Part shown: positions 34,206-46,796 of the stretch, in pieces
Layout: each line of letters begins with the position of its first letter
Position numbering within the stretch: position 1 is the first letter of the stretch
Source of the DNA: Entrophospora sp. SA101
Taxonomy: Eukaryota; Glomeromycota; Glomeromycetes; Entrophosporales; Entrophosporaceae
DNA: 64,000 nt
Direction: 5' to 3'
Assembly (NCBI GenBank): GCA_958430865.1
Contig: CAUDNR010000113.1
Span: 160,476-224,475 of the forward strand
The notes under the pieces: generated by a model
Databases searched by the model: none
Told to the model about the DNA's origin: nothing
Seen by the model: the letters and a program-made list of their open reading frames with translations, nothing else
Made by a program: the position numbers and the translations under genes

Positions 34206-35276
34206 ATAAAGAAATACTATGCAAAAAACAAGTGAGTAAAAAACATTCGAGAGGTGAATCGGCTAGTTTTTTATTCATTTATTTATTTATACATCGCAGA
34301 TAAAGGTCAATTTGATCGATTAGATGTTTTTTTCAAGTCTACATCACCATAGAAGAATAAGTTTTACAAATTTCGATTGTTAAAAAAATCAACTTCCCTT
34401 AATCAAAAAAAAAAAGATCTTCGCAAAGAAGTACCCTCTTGTGAATCAAAGGCCATTTGCGAATTTCGTTTGTTAAAAAAAAATTAATATCATCATCATT
34501 ATCATATGTTTATCTTCCAACCATCATTCCAAATGAGTGTTTTTTAATATCATCATCTATGAAGTTAGTATTTTCGTTACAATATCCTTTAAATCGAAAG
34601 TTGAAAAATTCTTCATTATTGATTCAGGTTGTTGCCTCTCCAATAAATAAGGTTTTTTTAACATAATTTACTTCTCGATAAAACATAACACAGTGATGAT
34701 TGTTGTCATTTTTTAAAATTAAAAAAATGATTATGAATAGTGTGCGTGCATATTAATATGTGTATATATGTATTTAAAAAGCTTTTTACCGCAGATGAAA
34801 CTTTACATTTTTTAACATTAACGTTTTTTTTTTTAACTTAAAAAAGAATAATAATTCCACGTTACTATTGTTTACTATTTACAAAATTTACAAATATTTA
34901 TTCTACTACTGCTTACCACCAGTTTTTTCGCACTAAAGCTGTTCTCTCAAAATGAGAAAAATCATGAAGAAAAAATTTTGATTGGCACAAAATATTGCGA
35001 ATTATTCTCTGAATAGAAAATTGGAGTTATTTAAAACAATATCTATGAAGCCACGCAGATTTTGATTTAATATTAACAATAAAGGAAAAAGACTTTTTCT
35101 GCTTGATAATGCTGTGCCATAAAAATTAAATCAAAAATCTTATTTTTTTTTTTTATAAATTAAACGTTTGTCCATTAAAAAAAAAATATTTGGATAGCTT
35201 ATTTATAATGATAATAATAACCAAAAGCATAGGCTTTAATTTTGTACAACTTCAAAATCCAAAAAAGGTTTTAAAT
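34206..35276. other. intergenic, nothing recognised
   Basis: AT-rich with homopolymer runs. A 69-codon plus frame (34457-34666) has no family resemblance. Confidence 0.4.
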
Positions 35277-35424
35277 AAGAGAATTGCTATTTCTCACCGG
35301 TGGTGATTGTCACCACCCAAGGAATTAAATTTGCGTGGGGCGGAGTTAGGGTTGGGGGTTAATCAAAAATTGTATAATTCCTTAGGTGGTGACAATCACC
35401 ACCGGTGAGAAATAGCAATTCCCA
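35277..35424. mobile_element. short MITE with ~48-bp near-perfect inverted repeats
   Basis: 'gaattgctatttctcaccgg' starts a left arm of about 48 bp whose complement, with only 1-2 mismatches, ends the element ('ccggtgagaaatagcaattc'). The 45-bp spacer is unusually GC-rich (gcgtggggcggagttagggt). The whole could fold into one long hairpin. Confidence 0.85.
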
Positions 35425-35846
35425 AAAAAATATTCAAAGAAAAATATTTAAATCACTTGAGGATTCCAAAACTTGACTAATTAATAATTTAATGTATTAT
35501 TTTTAATATGTAAAGAAATTTTTTTATTGCGCGTAACAATAAAAATAGGGTATGTAGTTCTATTTTTATATTTGCACGAATTATTCTAAAGAAGGTATCT
35601 GGCCTACAATTCCCCATTTTTTATTAAGCAAGCAGGTAATATTTTCACCAATTATAGTTTACATGTTATAGGTTAATGTTACGTAAAAAACTTAAATTTG
35701 ACCAGGAGACCTCGGAACCAGTTTTTGTTAGAGAATCCCTCCCCATATATAATATGGGGCATGCTGCAACAAAAACCAGGCAAAGTGAACATGGGTGTTA
35801 CCAATGATTTCAGGGATCAAAATTTAGTCATTTGTAATATGATTGT
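35425..35846. other. intergenic, nothing recognised
   Basis: AT-rich spacer between two MITEs. The 79-codon plus frame at 35698-35937 runs into the next MITE and is not supported. Confidence 0.4.
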
Positions 35847-36297
35847 ATGGTTGGCTCGGTCTAAAGACCTCCTATTGCTGCGCCACGTGGACAAATTTCA
35901 AAATAGCGATTTCGTGATTCGTTCAAAAATGCAATAAATTTTTTTAAAAAAAGGGTTTCACGTGATTTTGGTTAAAAAATTATTTTCCTTACTGCCAAAT
36001 TTAGATATGATGGTCGAGTATTAGTCTAAATTTAGTAAGGATGATCAAAAAATAGTCTAAATTTAGCAATGATCTTAGTGGACAAATTCCTCGCGAGCAT
36101 AGTAAAGTACATGTTTTAAAAAAGAATAGAACTCTACAACAAAGAATTTTTTTGAGAATATCTCGTTATTACATTAAAACTAAAGACCTATTCTATCAAC
36201 TAATAACGCTATTTTTTTAAAATGTAGGACAGAAAATGACTTCTATACTTTTAAAATTTGCTCAAAATTTGGGAGGTCTTTAGACCGAGCCAACTAT
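35847..36297. mobile_element. MITE, family 'TTGGCTCGGTCTAAAGA', copy B
   Basis: Ends TATGGTTGGCTCGGTCTAAA and (complement) TATAGTTGGCTCGGTCTAAA are inverted repeats with one mismatch. Interior words match copy A at 31112-31480. At 451 bp it is longer than copy A, partly through a repeated 'tagtctaaatttag' stretch. Confidence 0.75.
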
Positions 36298-36917
36298 ACC
36301 TGTGTTTTTTCAAAAAAAAAAAGGTATACTTTTCTTTACATTCCCCAAAAGCATAAAGGTGACACAATGATTTAAACATGGAATATGTTGAAGTCCATTT
36401 TTGCTAAATATAAATATCTAAATTGGATCACCTGATCCATTACAGTCGAGGATATCACCAAATATGGAATTTCTAAATACTGTAATGATATATAGACAAT
36501 CTAGAACAAAAATGATTGGCTAATTTTATGCAGATCTTTTCTTTGAAATAAAAAATAATGCTTTTTTATTTGGCGAAGGCTTTATTAAATGGTCATATAA
36601 CCTCCAAAATTATGTATTATGTTTATTTTTAACTGCTTTACGAGTCTATCAAAAAATAATCAATAGCTTCAAATTATAATCATAAAGTTACCATAAAAAC
36701 TTAATAACTTTTTTCATAATGGTTAAATATACTGATGAAATGTTTGAGTTATCATTCATCAGGAATATTGTTATTAAAATTAATAAAATTAATAAATAGT
36801 ATCATGAAATATATTATAATTATAAATTAATTTGTAAACTTTTTGGATATAAATAAAGTCTATGCCAAATTTTGTATGCGTGTTTATATATATATATTTA
36901 TTTACTTCTTTACCTGC
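36298..36917. other. intergenic, nothing recognised
   Basis: AT-rich; no exon or repeat boundary recognised. Confidence 0.4.
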
Positions 36918-37046
36918 TTATCTATTGTTCATTCGCTGTTGTGAGTCAGGTTTACATGGCCACGGTTGACTCTCTGGATATTTGCCAATTATATCTTCAA
37001 ACAAACATTTTAAATTCTTAGCTAGTTGTCCTGTATTCGCCATCAT
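36918..37046 (-). CDS. candidate terminal exon or very small protein
   Basis: The minus strand reads 42 codons from ATG ATG (37046) to TAA (36918-36920): MMANTGQLAKNLKCLFEDII, then KYPESQPWPCKPDSQQR. Composition is mixed and protein-like, unlike the AT-rich surroundings. The frame stays open upstream to an AG at about 37071, so it may be a last exon. A possible upstream exon (FINPSSSEK, about 37165-37191) does not join in phase. No family recognised. It is divergent from cyclin C, whose start is 421 bp away. Confidence 0.3.
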   Translation of the reverse strand: MMANTGQLAKNLKCLFEDIIGKYPESQPWPCKPDSQQRMNNR

Positions 37047-37466
37047 GGGTATAATTAGAATTAAAGATCTGGGTACTGTACAAACAAACATAAAAAAAAA
37101 ATAGCAAATAATCGAAAATTCAAGCCAAGCTATGGTTCATATTGAGGGAAAAAACTAATGTGTAAACCTTTTCGGATGAAGACGGATTAATAAACTGTAT
37201 ATTCAAGAGTGTATATTAACTATGTAATATTATTGGTTTTTGGTATATATTCAAATCAAAAATTCGAAAATCAATTTCCATTTATGGTATAATTCCAGAC
37301 TGCATTAGGATGATATTTTCCCTTTTAAATTCCTAAAATTAGTATTACCAAATTAAGCAACAAATCATGTTAATGCGAATCTTTTTTTAATAATAAATAT
37401 ACTTTAAACTTTTTAACTAGACATAAATTCTCAATTTTACATTTATTATAAAATTTCCTTGATACA

Positions 37467-38866
37467 ATGGCGGCAAATTTTTGGACTTCTACGCATGGGT
37501 AAATACTTTATTTATAATTAGTGTAAATAATTAGTGAAATTCTCAAAACTAAAATTCTCCCTAGTCAGAATTGGTTACTTAGCAAACAGCAACTTTTGGA
37601 TAGTAGACAGGAAGATTTAAAATACATAAATGAAAGTGAATTGTATAAATTAAATATATGGTTCGCTTATGGTAAACAATTAATTATAATGTTGTATAAA
37701 GAATAATAATTATTTAATATTAATATGATGATGATTTTTAGTAATGACAGAACTTGGTAGACGACTAAATGTAAGACAAGTTGTCATATCAACGGCAATT
37801 ATATACTTTAAAAGATTTTACGTAAAGTAAATATTAATAGTACAATCACATTATTCATTCATTCATGCATGCATTTTTATTTATATAAAAATTTTTTTTT
37901 GCTTGTATTAAAGAGACTGAAATGGTTTATTTATCTTTCTTTGATGATTTATTATAGAAATTCATATAGAAGTGTTGAACCAATGTTGGTATTGACAGCA
38001 TGTATGTATTTAGCGAGCAAAATCGAAGAATTTCCACTTCATATCAAGACAGTTACTGCTGAAACAAGAGGACTTAAAATGAGTAAGAAGAATATTTTAT
38101 TTTGCGTTTTATGTTTTATGATTTTTTCCAAAATATTAACTCTAAATTCATAAATTTCCAAAAAAGATAGGTTTACTTATAATAGTCAAGAAGTGGCAGA
38201 AATGGAATTTTATTTATTAGAAGAATTGAATTTTAATATGATAGTCTTTCATCCTTATCGTTCACTTATTCAAATTTCAAAAGCTTTTGGAACCAAACAT
38301 GAAGATGTTAAAATGGCATCTTATATAATAAACGATACATATAGAACAGATTTATGTTTATCATATCCACCATATGTAATTGCAGTTGCTGCATTATTCT
38401 TACCAATTGCAATCAAAGAAAAATCTAATCTTTCAATAATAAATGAGAATGATAAAAATAATGATAATGATATTAGTAAGGAAAATGGAGTTGTCACTAG
38501 AAGAAATTCAAGAAAATCAATTAAAAATGAAGAAATCAATAATATCAATAATGGTAACAATTATAAAGATATTAAAGATATTAAGAAATGGTTTTCTGAG
38601 TTAAATGTTGATATGGAACAGGTAAATATATATATAATTCGTAAACTCATAATCATGATTTATTGGTGTTGGTTGATATTTGTAATATATATTAATTAAT
38701 TATTAATTATTAATTTTTATTTTTTTTTATTATTTTTTTTCAAAAAATTTAGGTTGTAGAGATTGTACAAGAATTAATTGTATTATATGATTTTTGGAGT
38801 GAATATGATGAAGACAAGTCATATTCTGAAATTGATGGCATTTTGAAAAAATTACTAATTAAATAA
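37467..38866 (+). CDS. SSN8: cyclin C (CDK8 module of Mediator)
   Basis: Six exons: 37467-37498, 37565-37671, 37742-37826, 37958-38082, 38167-38621, 38753-38866. They give 305 codons plus stop. The N-terminus MAANFWTSTHGQNWLLSKQQ matches the cyclin C signature (FW.S.H...W). The cyclin box carries RQVVISTAIIYFKRFYVK, EPMLVLTACMYLASKIEEFP and EMEFYLLEELNFNMIVFHPY. The second fold carries NDTYRTDLCLSYPPYVIAVA and KKWFSELNVDMEQVVEIVQE. Cyclin C partners CDK8/Ssn3 in the Mediator kinase module, and in yeast also acts in stress-induced mitochondrial fission. Unusual: an insertion of about 55 Asn/Asp/Lys-rich residues sits between the 'AIKEK' helix and 'KKWFSEL', where other cyclin C proteins have a short loop. 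Confidence 0.95.
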
Positions 38867-40354
38867 AAATTAGTTATTACTTGATATTTAACATATAAAT
38901 CTGCTACAATAAAGAAGTTTTGAAACGAATTCAACATTTTTAACCAAACATTTTGAGAAAAGTGGTACACGGTCTCGATTTTAACAATTTGGACAATTAA
39001 TATTAGCATCGGAGTTAACCGAGAAAATCCATTATATCGAGAGAATTTACTATTACTACAGATCGCTCACCATAGACTCGATCCATTAAATCGAGACTTT
39101 TATTAGATATCCGCTAAATCGGAATTCACTTTTTTTATTATGAATTTCCATAAAAGTAACCAGAAAATCTAAAATAGAAAGTGAGTGGTGATGATCTTGG
39201 TCCAAGAAATTAAAAAAGTCCAAGCGCGCTTTTATATTATTATGCGTAGTTAACTTCATTAAGTTAACACAACTCATGTGCTATGTAAAAAGTTGCTCTA
39301 CGTACCAGTATTGACTTGCCTATGTGTGTGTTTCAAACCTGGCATTAAAGACAATTCGAACGCGGTTTTATTATTTTAAATATTCAATAGTAAATGATTT
39401 GACAAATGAACACATGAAATACTATAGCATGTCCCATTTCATAGATAAATCAGTTTAAGATTAAGTCTAGTATCGGATTTGTGATATTTTTATTTGGAGA
39501 AAAGGAAGAAAATCAAAGGTGTCAGAATAGCAAATAATAATGAAATAATCAAACAAAAAAACTTCACAGTGATTGAACCTTCCAACTCTTAAATATGGCA
39601 TATAACTTGATCATTATTTCCAGGAGATTTTTATTCATTAAGAAACATATACAAATGCTAATTGACTTATCTGAGATAATAATCTCGAGTTCCTTTTGGA
39701 ATGTTATTTTTTTATAACTATATAAAGGTTGTCTGTCCTTTATTGATATAAAAATGTTATCAGTACCTGCAATTTCTGTGAATTACGCGTTATAGAGCTA
39801 GTATTTGTGAATTGAATTTAAAATCATTAGAATTTAGGCGAATTAGAAGTAGATAATATGGACCTGGTAAATTTACCCTGGGATTAATCCCGTTTAGTAG
39901 TAGTGCGAAATCAGTCTTGAAATACAAATTTGGAAAATCGCCTTCAAGCTTCATTTCATGTTCAGCTCGGCGTAGACGGTAACTTTGCAAAAAGCTTAGC
40001 CCCAATGAACAAAGTTATCTAAAAATATCTATGCTGAGTTGAAAGGTTTTAAAGTCAGGTGATTTTTATATCATATTAATTAATATAAGGAATTATATCT
40101 GTCTGATATAACTTTCTTGAAAAAAAGAAACTTCGGAAAGTCATTGTACTGTATCACATACTTTGGCATAAAAGGAAACTGATGCAAAAAGAACGATCAG
40201 AAACAATCTTGGATGGATATAATAACAAAGAAGTTTCGTTTACGCATTGCAAATGAAATTTTCAAAAAAAGCAATTGTGTTCAAATCAAATCAAAAAAAA
40301 AAATTTTTTAATATTAAAAAAAATTCGACGATTTTCAAAGTATTTGTTTAAAAA
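38867..40354. other. intergenic with a degenerate pogo-like remnant
   Basis: About 38960-39122 carries 'ggtctcgattttaac', 'atatcgagagaattt' and 'atatccgctaaatcgg' words that match the 11845-11998 pogo-like fragment (partly inverted). The rest is AT-rich without gene evidence. A 71-codon minus frame at 39790-40005 is weakly protein-like but unsupported. Confidence 0.4.
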
Positions 40355-43003
40355 ATGCTAAAAATTTTTAAAAAAGAAAATGAAAAAAATAATGAAAATT
40401 TATTAAATAGTAGTAGTAGGACTTATAATTGTAGCCCTACCCACAGTCAACGGACTAGCACTAGTATTATTAATAATAGCACCACCACTAGTAATAATGA
40501 TAAAATTCATACAACATCTTCAACAAGGGAAATGATAGTCACAAGTGGACAACTATTATTATCAACTATAGAAGATAGTTTTAGTAATTATTTACCAGCA
40601 ATTCAGAAAATTACTGCTTTATGTGAAAAAATTATAAAAAGTTACGAGACAGTTAAAGAAAATAAAAAAATATGTAGAGTATTAATTGATAGAGTTGAAT
40701 TGACTCATATAGCAGTAAAACAATTAGTTAGAACCAGGCAAGAGAACGAAGAAAAATTTCGTGATCCGGAATACTTCAAAGCATTTGACAGATTGCAAAA
40801 GACTTTAGAAAATATTGAAACCTTTATTAAAAAAATATCAAACTATGGAGCATTCAGGAAGTTTGATAATGCTGACAGTGTTAAAAAATGCTTTGAAGAT
40901 TATATTAATGATTTGGAACAAGTTAGTAAAGATTTGGGTTTTAATATAACACTTCGTATTTATCATGATTTGAATGATTTGAAAGAAAATAATGAGAAAT
41001 ACTCTAAAATGTGGGAAAATTTTAATAAATCTTTTAAGGTTAATAATAATAATAATTTTTTTTTAAAAAAAAATTACTTGATTTAATAGATTTATTAAAT
41101 ACCATCAAATTCTGTTTAGAATGTAGGGAAATCGGAAATAGATCAAGTAGTTTTAATAGGAAAAATTAAAAAATCTTTGAAATCCAATGATTTTGAATCT
41201 AAGGAAGAACTCTTCAAAATACCAGAAATTGATACTAAAGACATAGAGGATGTGAAACCACAATACAAAAAGGCAACAGATATAAGAGGGAAAGATAGCA
41301 ATGTAGTTAAGAAAGTATTAAGGAAAACAATTGATGTAGCATGTAAATATATTGTAGGAGATTTAAAGGATGACAATGATTCTGTAACCAAAAAGTATTC
41401 CGGGCAACTTATAATATTAAATGCTATCCAATGTGAATATATTGTTAAATTCTATGGTATTTCAAATGTTGATTCTCGTAAAGCTTTAATATTTGGTTGG
41501 GCAGAAAAAGGAAATTTAAAAGATTTATATGAGACTCATTATATTGATTGGATTACAAAATTAAAGATTACTCATGATATTATCAAGGGTCTCATATTCA
41601 TACATAGATGTAAATATTTGCATCGAAATGTTAGATGTGAGAATGTTTTAGTAAGTTTTTTTAATAAAAACAAAAATATTGTATTAATATTAATATTAAC
41701 ACTAATAATATATATACATATTTGTAGATTGATGAGAATGGAAATCCCAAAATTTCAAATTTTGATCTTAATCGTGCACTGTTTCAATTATCTAAAAGAA
41801 CAGAAAAAATAGAAGATTATCTTCCTTGGTTAGCACCTGAAAAAATACTTGTTGATCACGCAAAACCAAATTTGCAGCCTTATGACTTTCCTTGTGAAAT
41901 GTTTAGGTGATTGTTTTCATGAATCTATAAATATAAATTTATAAACAATATTATCATTTATAAATAAATAAATGATTTTTATTTACTTTTTATTATTATT
42001 AGTTTTGGAATGCTTCTTTGGGAACTTACATATCAACAAGTTCCGTACAAAGGAAAAGGTTCAGAAAAGATTAAAGATCATGTTTTAAGTGGTCAAAGAG
42101 AAGTAATAAAAATTGGAAAATACAATAAAGAAATACAATCAAATTTAATTAGAATTATTATAAAAGGTAATAATAACATTATATAATTATAATAACAACA
42201 ACAACAATGACAACAACAATAATAATTTTACAATATAACATTACTATAATTTTTTTTTTCGGATGCTAGCTTGGGAAGTTTTACCACATGATCGACCTAC
42301 TTTTGATGAAGTCATGGATATATTGACAGGGTTATGGAAACCATATGAAAGTTGTAATTATTCGGCTAAATTTCTTGCAAAAAATGAAATTTCAGCTGAT
42401 AAACTTCATGTTTATAATATCGAGATGCCAACAGATTTCGAAAAAGTGGAATTCAAAAGGAAAGCTTTTGAGCCATTGATACCACTGGAAGAGGGTAGAA
42501 AAGCCTATAAAGAACATCAAGACTTTAAGAAGGCATGGAAATGTTTTTGTGATAATGCTGAACTTAATGATTATGAGGCAATTTATTGGAAAGCATATTT
42601 CTTAGAAACAGGCAAAGCCAATGAATCAGGAAAGCCAACTCATGAAGATATTGAAGAAGCAACTAAACTATATAAGATTGCAGCTGATAATGGTATAGCA
42701 GATGCACAAACACAATACGCACTCATAATATATAGAAAGGATAATACATTGTATGTCGAAGAGTATAAGAAATATTTACATCTTGCTGCTAAAAATGAAA
42801 ATGTCATTGCATTATTTAAATTAGGTCAATACTATCTTTCAGGATTTCAAGGTCGTGATCAGAATGCAGATCTGGCTAGGCAATATCTTCAATCTGCTGT
42901 TTTGCAGAATTACAATGAAGAAGTTAGTAGAAGAGCCATAGAATTGATAAATAATATGGAAAAAAATGATACTGAAAAAACTGTAGAGTCAAAGAAAATT
43001 TGA
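40355..43003 (+). CDS. MLKL-like helical bundle + pseudokinase + Sel1-repeat protein
   Basis: Five exons (40355-41038, 41120-41650, 41728-41906, 42003-42166, 42270-43003) join in phase to 763 codons plus stop. Residues ~1-60 are a Ser/Thr/Asn-rich leader. Residues ~60-225 are predicted all-helical (YLPAIQKITALCEKIIKSYE, then VLIDRVELTHIAVKQLV and FDRLQKTLENIETFIKKI), the look of the four-helix N-terminal domain of MLKL-like proteins. Residues ~285-535 form a TKL-type kinase fold: VACK Lys304, 'YLHRN' 394-398, 'NFD' 416-418, 'LAPE', 'SFGMLLWEL' and 'PHDRPTF'. The catalytic HRD Asp is Asn398 and DFG is NFD; no glycine-rich loop is visible. It is therefore probably a pseudokinase. Residues ~575-745 hold Sel1-type repeats (AYKEHQDFKKAWKCF, ATKLYKIAADNGIADAQTQY, LGQYYLSGFQGRDQNADLAR). 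The role is inferred as signalling or cell-death-like. Plus-strand neighbour of cyclin C and the acyltransferase. Confidence 0.85.
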
Positions 43004-44332
43004 TTCATTAGAAAATTTTATTTATAATGTAATCTTAAATTTTATTATCATTCTTTTTTTTTAATTTATTTCATAGAAAATAAAGTTTATTCATTTATTG
43101 CAAAAAACTCTGTCCAACAAAGCTCTTTGACAACTGATTTCAATAATCTACAACAACACAAATAAATCACTTGTTTGATAATAAAAATTTTATAATTAAC
43201 ACAATCAATAAATTTCCCAAACAATAAACTAATAATAATATGGACAAAACATAACGTTGAAATATCAGAAAATACTGGTGATTATGTTAATCGTGACTGT
43301 GGCTATAAAACAATATACGCGTAACAAAAAATAGTATAAAACGTCGAGGTTGGAGTTTTTTACATGTTATATATTAAAGATAAAAAAAAACATTGTAAAT
43401 TTTTCAGCGAGTTCACATAGAACAACTTAGACTAGGAATAAAAAACTTTGATATTTATTCATTTATAATTTTACAACAATACTCGAGTTTGATTTTCAGA
43501 TGACATTAATTAATATTTCAATGGCGCCTTTTATCTCCATTAATAAAGCAAATCTGAACAATTAAGGAGATCAGAATTAAAAAGATGCAATTAGTAATAA
43601 CTACACTGATAATTAAATGATATTAATTGTCGATTGACACCATCACCAATCATCTTTTTCAACGTTAATAATACATTACAATCAAATTCACTATATCTAA
43701 TGATATTTTTGGAACATACCATCATCATCATTATTTTTTTAATGATGATGATGATGATGACGACGACGACATGTTGATGCAGCTACTAACCAATAATCTT
43801 ATACTAACATATTAATAATATTAATAATAGAGCACATTTAAATAAACAAACAAAAAAAGAAGTTACGTGCACATAAACAATCAATTGAATTATTAAGGTG
43901 TTTTTAAAAAAAGTGATGACGATGATAAGGTCGGAAAGAATTGAAGGAAAAGTAAAAAAGATTCGAGATTTGTCCAAGGCTAAAGAAACAAAGAGAGTTA
44001 GAAGAAAGGAATCAAAAATCGCGGAATTAGAGATTACAAATATACAAGAACGAAAAATAGTGGTTTGTGGCAGTGTTAGAAGAATTAGGATTTGCTAGTG
44101 TAACTTTGATGGATGTACACATGGCTCGATAAATACATAGAAATAAAGTTGATAAAAACTTGTAAAAAAAGATTAAATATTTTGGTACTTTCTATACTTG
44201 TATTTAAAAACAAGCGTTCTTTTAAATTGATGCTTTTTTAAATTTAAATTTTCCAATTAAATTAATTATTGTTGGTTTATCATACAAAATATAAAATTTT
44301 TATTTTTGATCAAAAAAACAATTTTGCGAAAA
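43004..44332. other. intergenic between pseudokinase and acyltransferase genes
   Basis: AT-rich; (ATG)n/(GAC)n tract near 43738-43770. A 66-codon Lys/Arg/Glu-rich plus frame (43898-44098) has no family match and is left uncalled. Confidence 0.4.
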
Positions 44333-46753
44333 ATGTCATCGCTGTCTACTGAAAATTCAAAAATAGACATATTATCACCTACTCTTAATAAAAATTCAAA
44401 AGACAAAGAAATTGTTTTAAAACCTAATGTTGATAACGAAAGTAATTGTAATAACAATGATAATGATGACAGTAACACCAATAACACCAGTAACAACAAC
44501 GATAATACTAGTACAGAAGAAAGGAACTTAACGTAAGTTAACAGTTACCAATTTTCATTGGAACAATCTAATTCATTGATCGTAACCACCTCGCTTCCCA
44601 TAATAATTTCATTGATATATTTTGTGTGAAATCAAAAATAAGACCAAAAAAATTCAACTATATGTATTTTGGTTCTGGTATTTGAAAAATTATATCAGAC
44701 GTCATCATCCTGGTCATTTTCGTGATGATCCTGTTGGTTTTATGATGGAGATGGGAGCATTCTATCAAGGAACGGTATGTTAAAAATTAAACGTGCTTCT
44801 CGTTTATATTTATTATATTTTTGTGTACAACTCAAAGACAATAAATTCGATTAATATTCATGCAAATTCAATTATAAAACCATTTATACATATATTTAAA
44901 ATTAGGGATGGAGAAGCTACAAAAATTATATTGGTGCTCGGATATTGTATGACGGGTACACTGAAGAAGTAAAAGAACGGATATTGAATAGCGAACGCGG
45001 TAAAAAGGAGCTTCTAATATTTGATATAATAATCCTTTCTATCAAATGATTAAGAAGTAGTTTTAGAAATAATTGATTAATTGATCCATATAATCTTTTT
45101 TTTATTTTTTATGTTGTATAGTTCTTTATATGATCACTTATTTAGCTGAAAAACAACCAAATATTCTTGGTCCTAATGCAACCCCAAAAATGATTGCTAA
45201 AAGAAAAAGTTTATTAAAGAAAGAATTACAAGATGTGGCAGATAAAATGGTGGATAAATTAGTGGCCGACCTAAACAGTTTACGTTTTATTAGGTTCGAT
45301 CCATCTTCACTCTATCTGTTTATATATTATCCAAGATAAATAGAGAGACATATATATAATCTGTGTTGTATTAAATATTTCTTCATAGACTTTTTGGTTT
45401 TTGTATAAATAATATACTGGTGAGAATGTACCATCAAGGAGTTCACATTTCTGAACGAGAGTTCCTTGAAGTAAGATTTATAAAAAAAATTTTATTATTA
45501 ATATACTTAATATATAATAATAATTGTTTTATTAAAAAAACCGTTTATTTGTTTATTTATTCATTTATATGTGTCAATAATAAATTTTTGACGTATTATA
45601 GGTTCGTAGAGTGGCCATTCTAGCAGCTGAAAATTCTCAATCTCTTATAATCCTTCCGTCCCACAAATCTCATATAGATTATCTTGTTATATCTTATATA
45701 TTTTTTCGTTTAGGTCTAGCGTTGCCACATATTGCTGCTGGTGATAACCTTGATATACCTGTTGTTGGTGGAATTTTGAGAAGTGGTGGTGCATTTTTTA
45801 TTCGTAGATCTTGGGGTGAAGATCAACTTTATGGTAGTGTTGTAAAAGAGTATGTGGAAGGATTGCTGGAACGTGGTCATAATATCGAATGTTTTATTGA
45901 GGGTACAAGGAGTAGGACTGGAAAACTTTTACCTCCTAAACTTGGCATTTTGAAAATAATTTTAGATTGTATATTATCTGGAAGGGCAAAAGATTGTTGG
46001 ATTGTGCCAATGTCAATTCAATATGATAAAGTGATTGAAACTGAATCCTATGTTAATGAATTGTTGGGTAATCCAAAAGAACGTGAAAGTTTATGGGGAA
46101 TTATGACAAATACTAGATTATTGCAATTAAAATGGGGAAGAATTGATGGTAATTATTAGTTAAATCTAAAATTATTTATTTATTTATTTATTTAAAATCA
46201 CATTTAATTGTTTGCCATACATATATTAATTTTATTTCTTTTAGTACGATTTACTAAACCATATTCTCTAACAAATTTTATTAATGAACAAATTGAACGT
46301 AGAAAGTAAACTATATTGCTTATATTATTTATTATTTTACACAAGTCATTCATTAATAATTCAACTAATCAATAAATCAATTATCACTTTTACAACTTTC
46401 TATCATACATATATATATTCATTCCAAATAGGTCATTTAATCTTCAAACTGAATCACAAAAAATAATTTTACTACAAGCTTTAGGCTATCAGTTAGTAAT
46501 TAAACATTTTCAAATCAAGTTTTATAATTAAATTTGATTTTCACAATATTTATTTTTCTAATAATATTTTATTTATTTATGATCAGGGTTTTGTCTGATA
46601 TTGTATGCTTTAATTTCGCATATTTAAAATAAATAACCCTACCTTCTTTTAAAAAAATTTTTCTATTTCTTATTTTATTAATCATCTTGGTCTCATATTT
46701 ATAGAACTCGGTTTCAGTTGTTATGCCTACAGCTTTAGGTATTTAATACAAAA

Positions 46754-46796
<43 letters not shown>

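Noticed and set aside
37165..37191. Possible upstream exon (FINPSSSEK) for the 36918-37046 candidate
   Set aside because: Phase does not match the downstream frame with the visible acceptor, so the join is unsupported.
38321..38560. 79-codon minus frame opposite cyclin C
   Set aside because: Shadow of cyclin C exon 5, including its low-complexity insert.
45290..45303. tRNA B-box-like GGTTCGATCC
   Set aside because: It lies at an exon-intron border of the acyltransferase gene, with no A box at the right distance and no cloverleaf.
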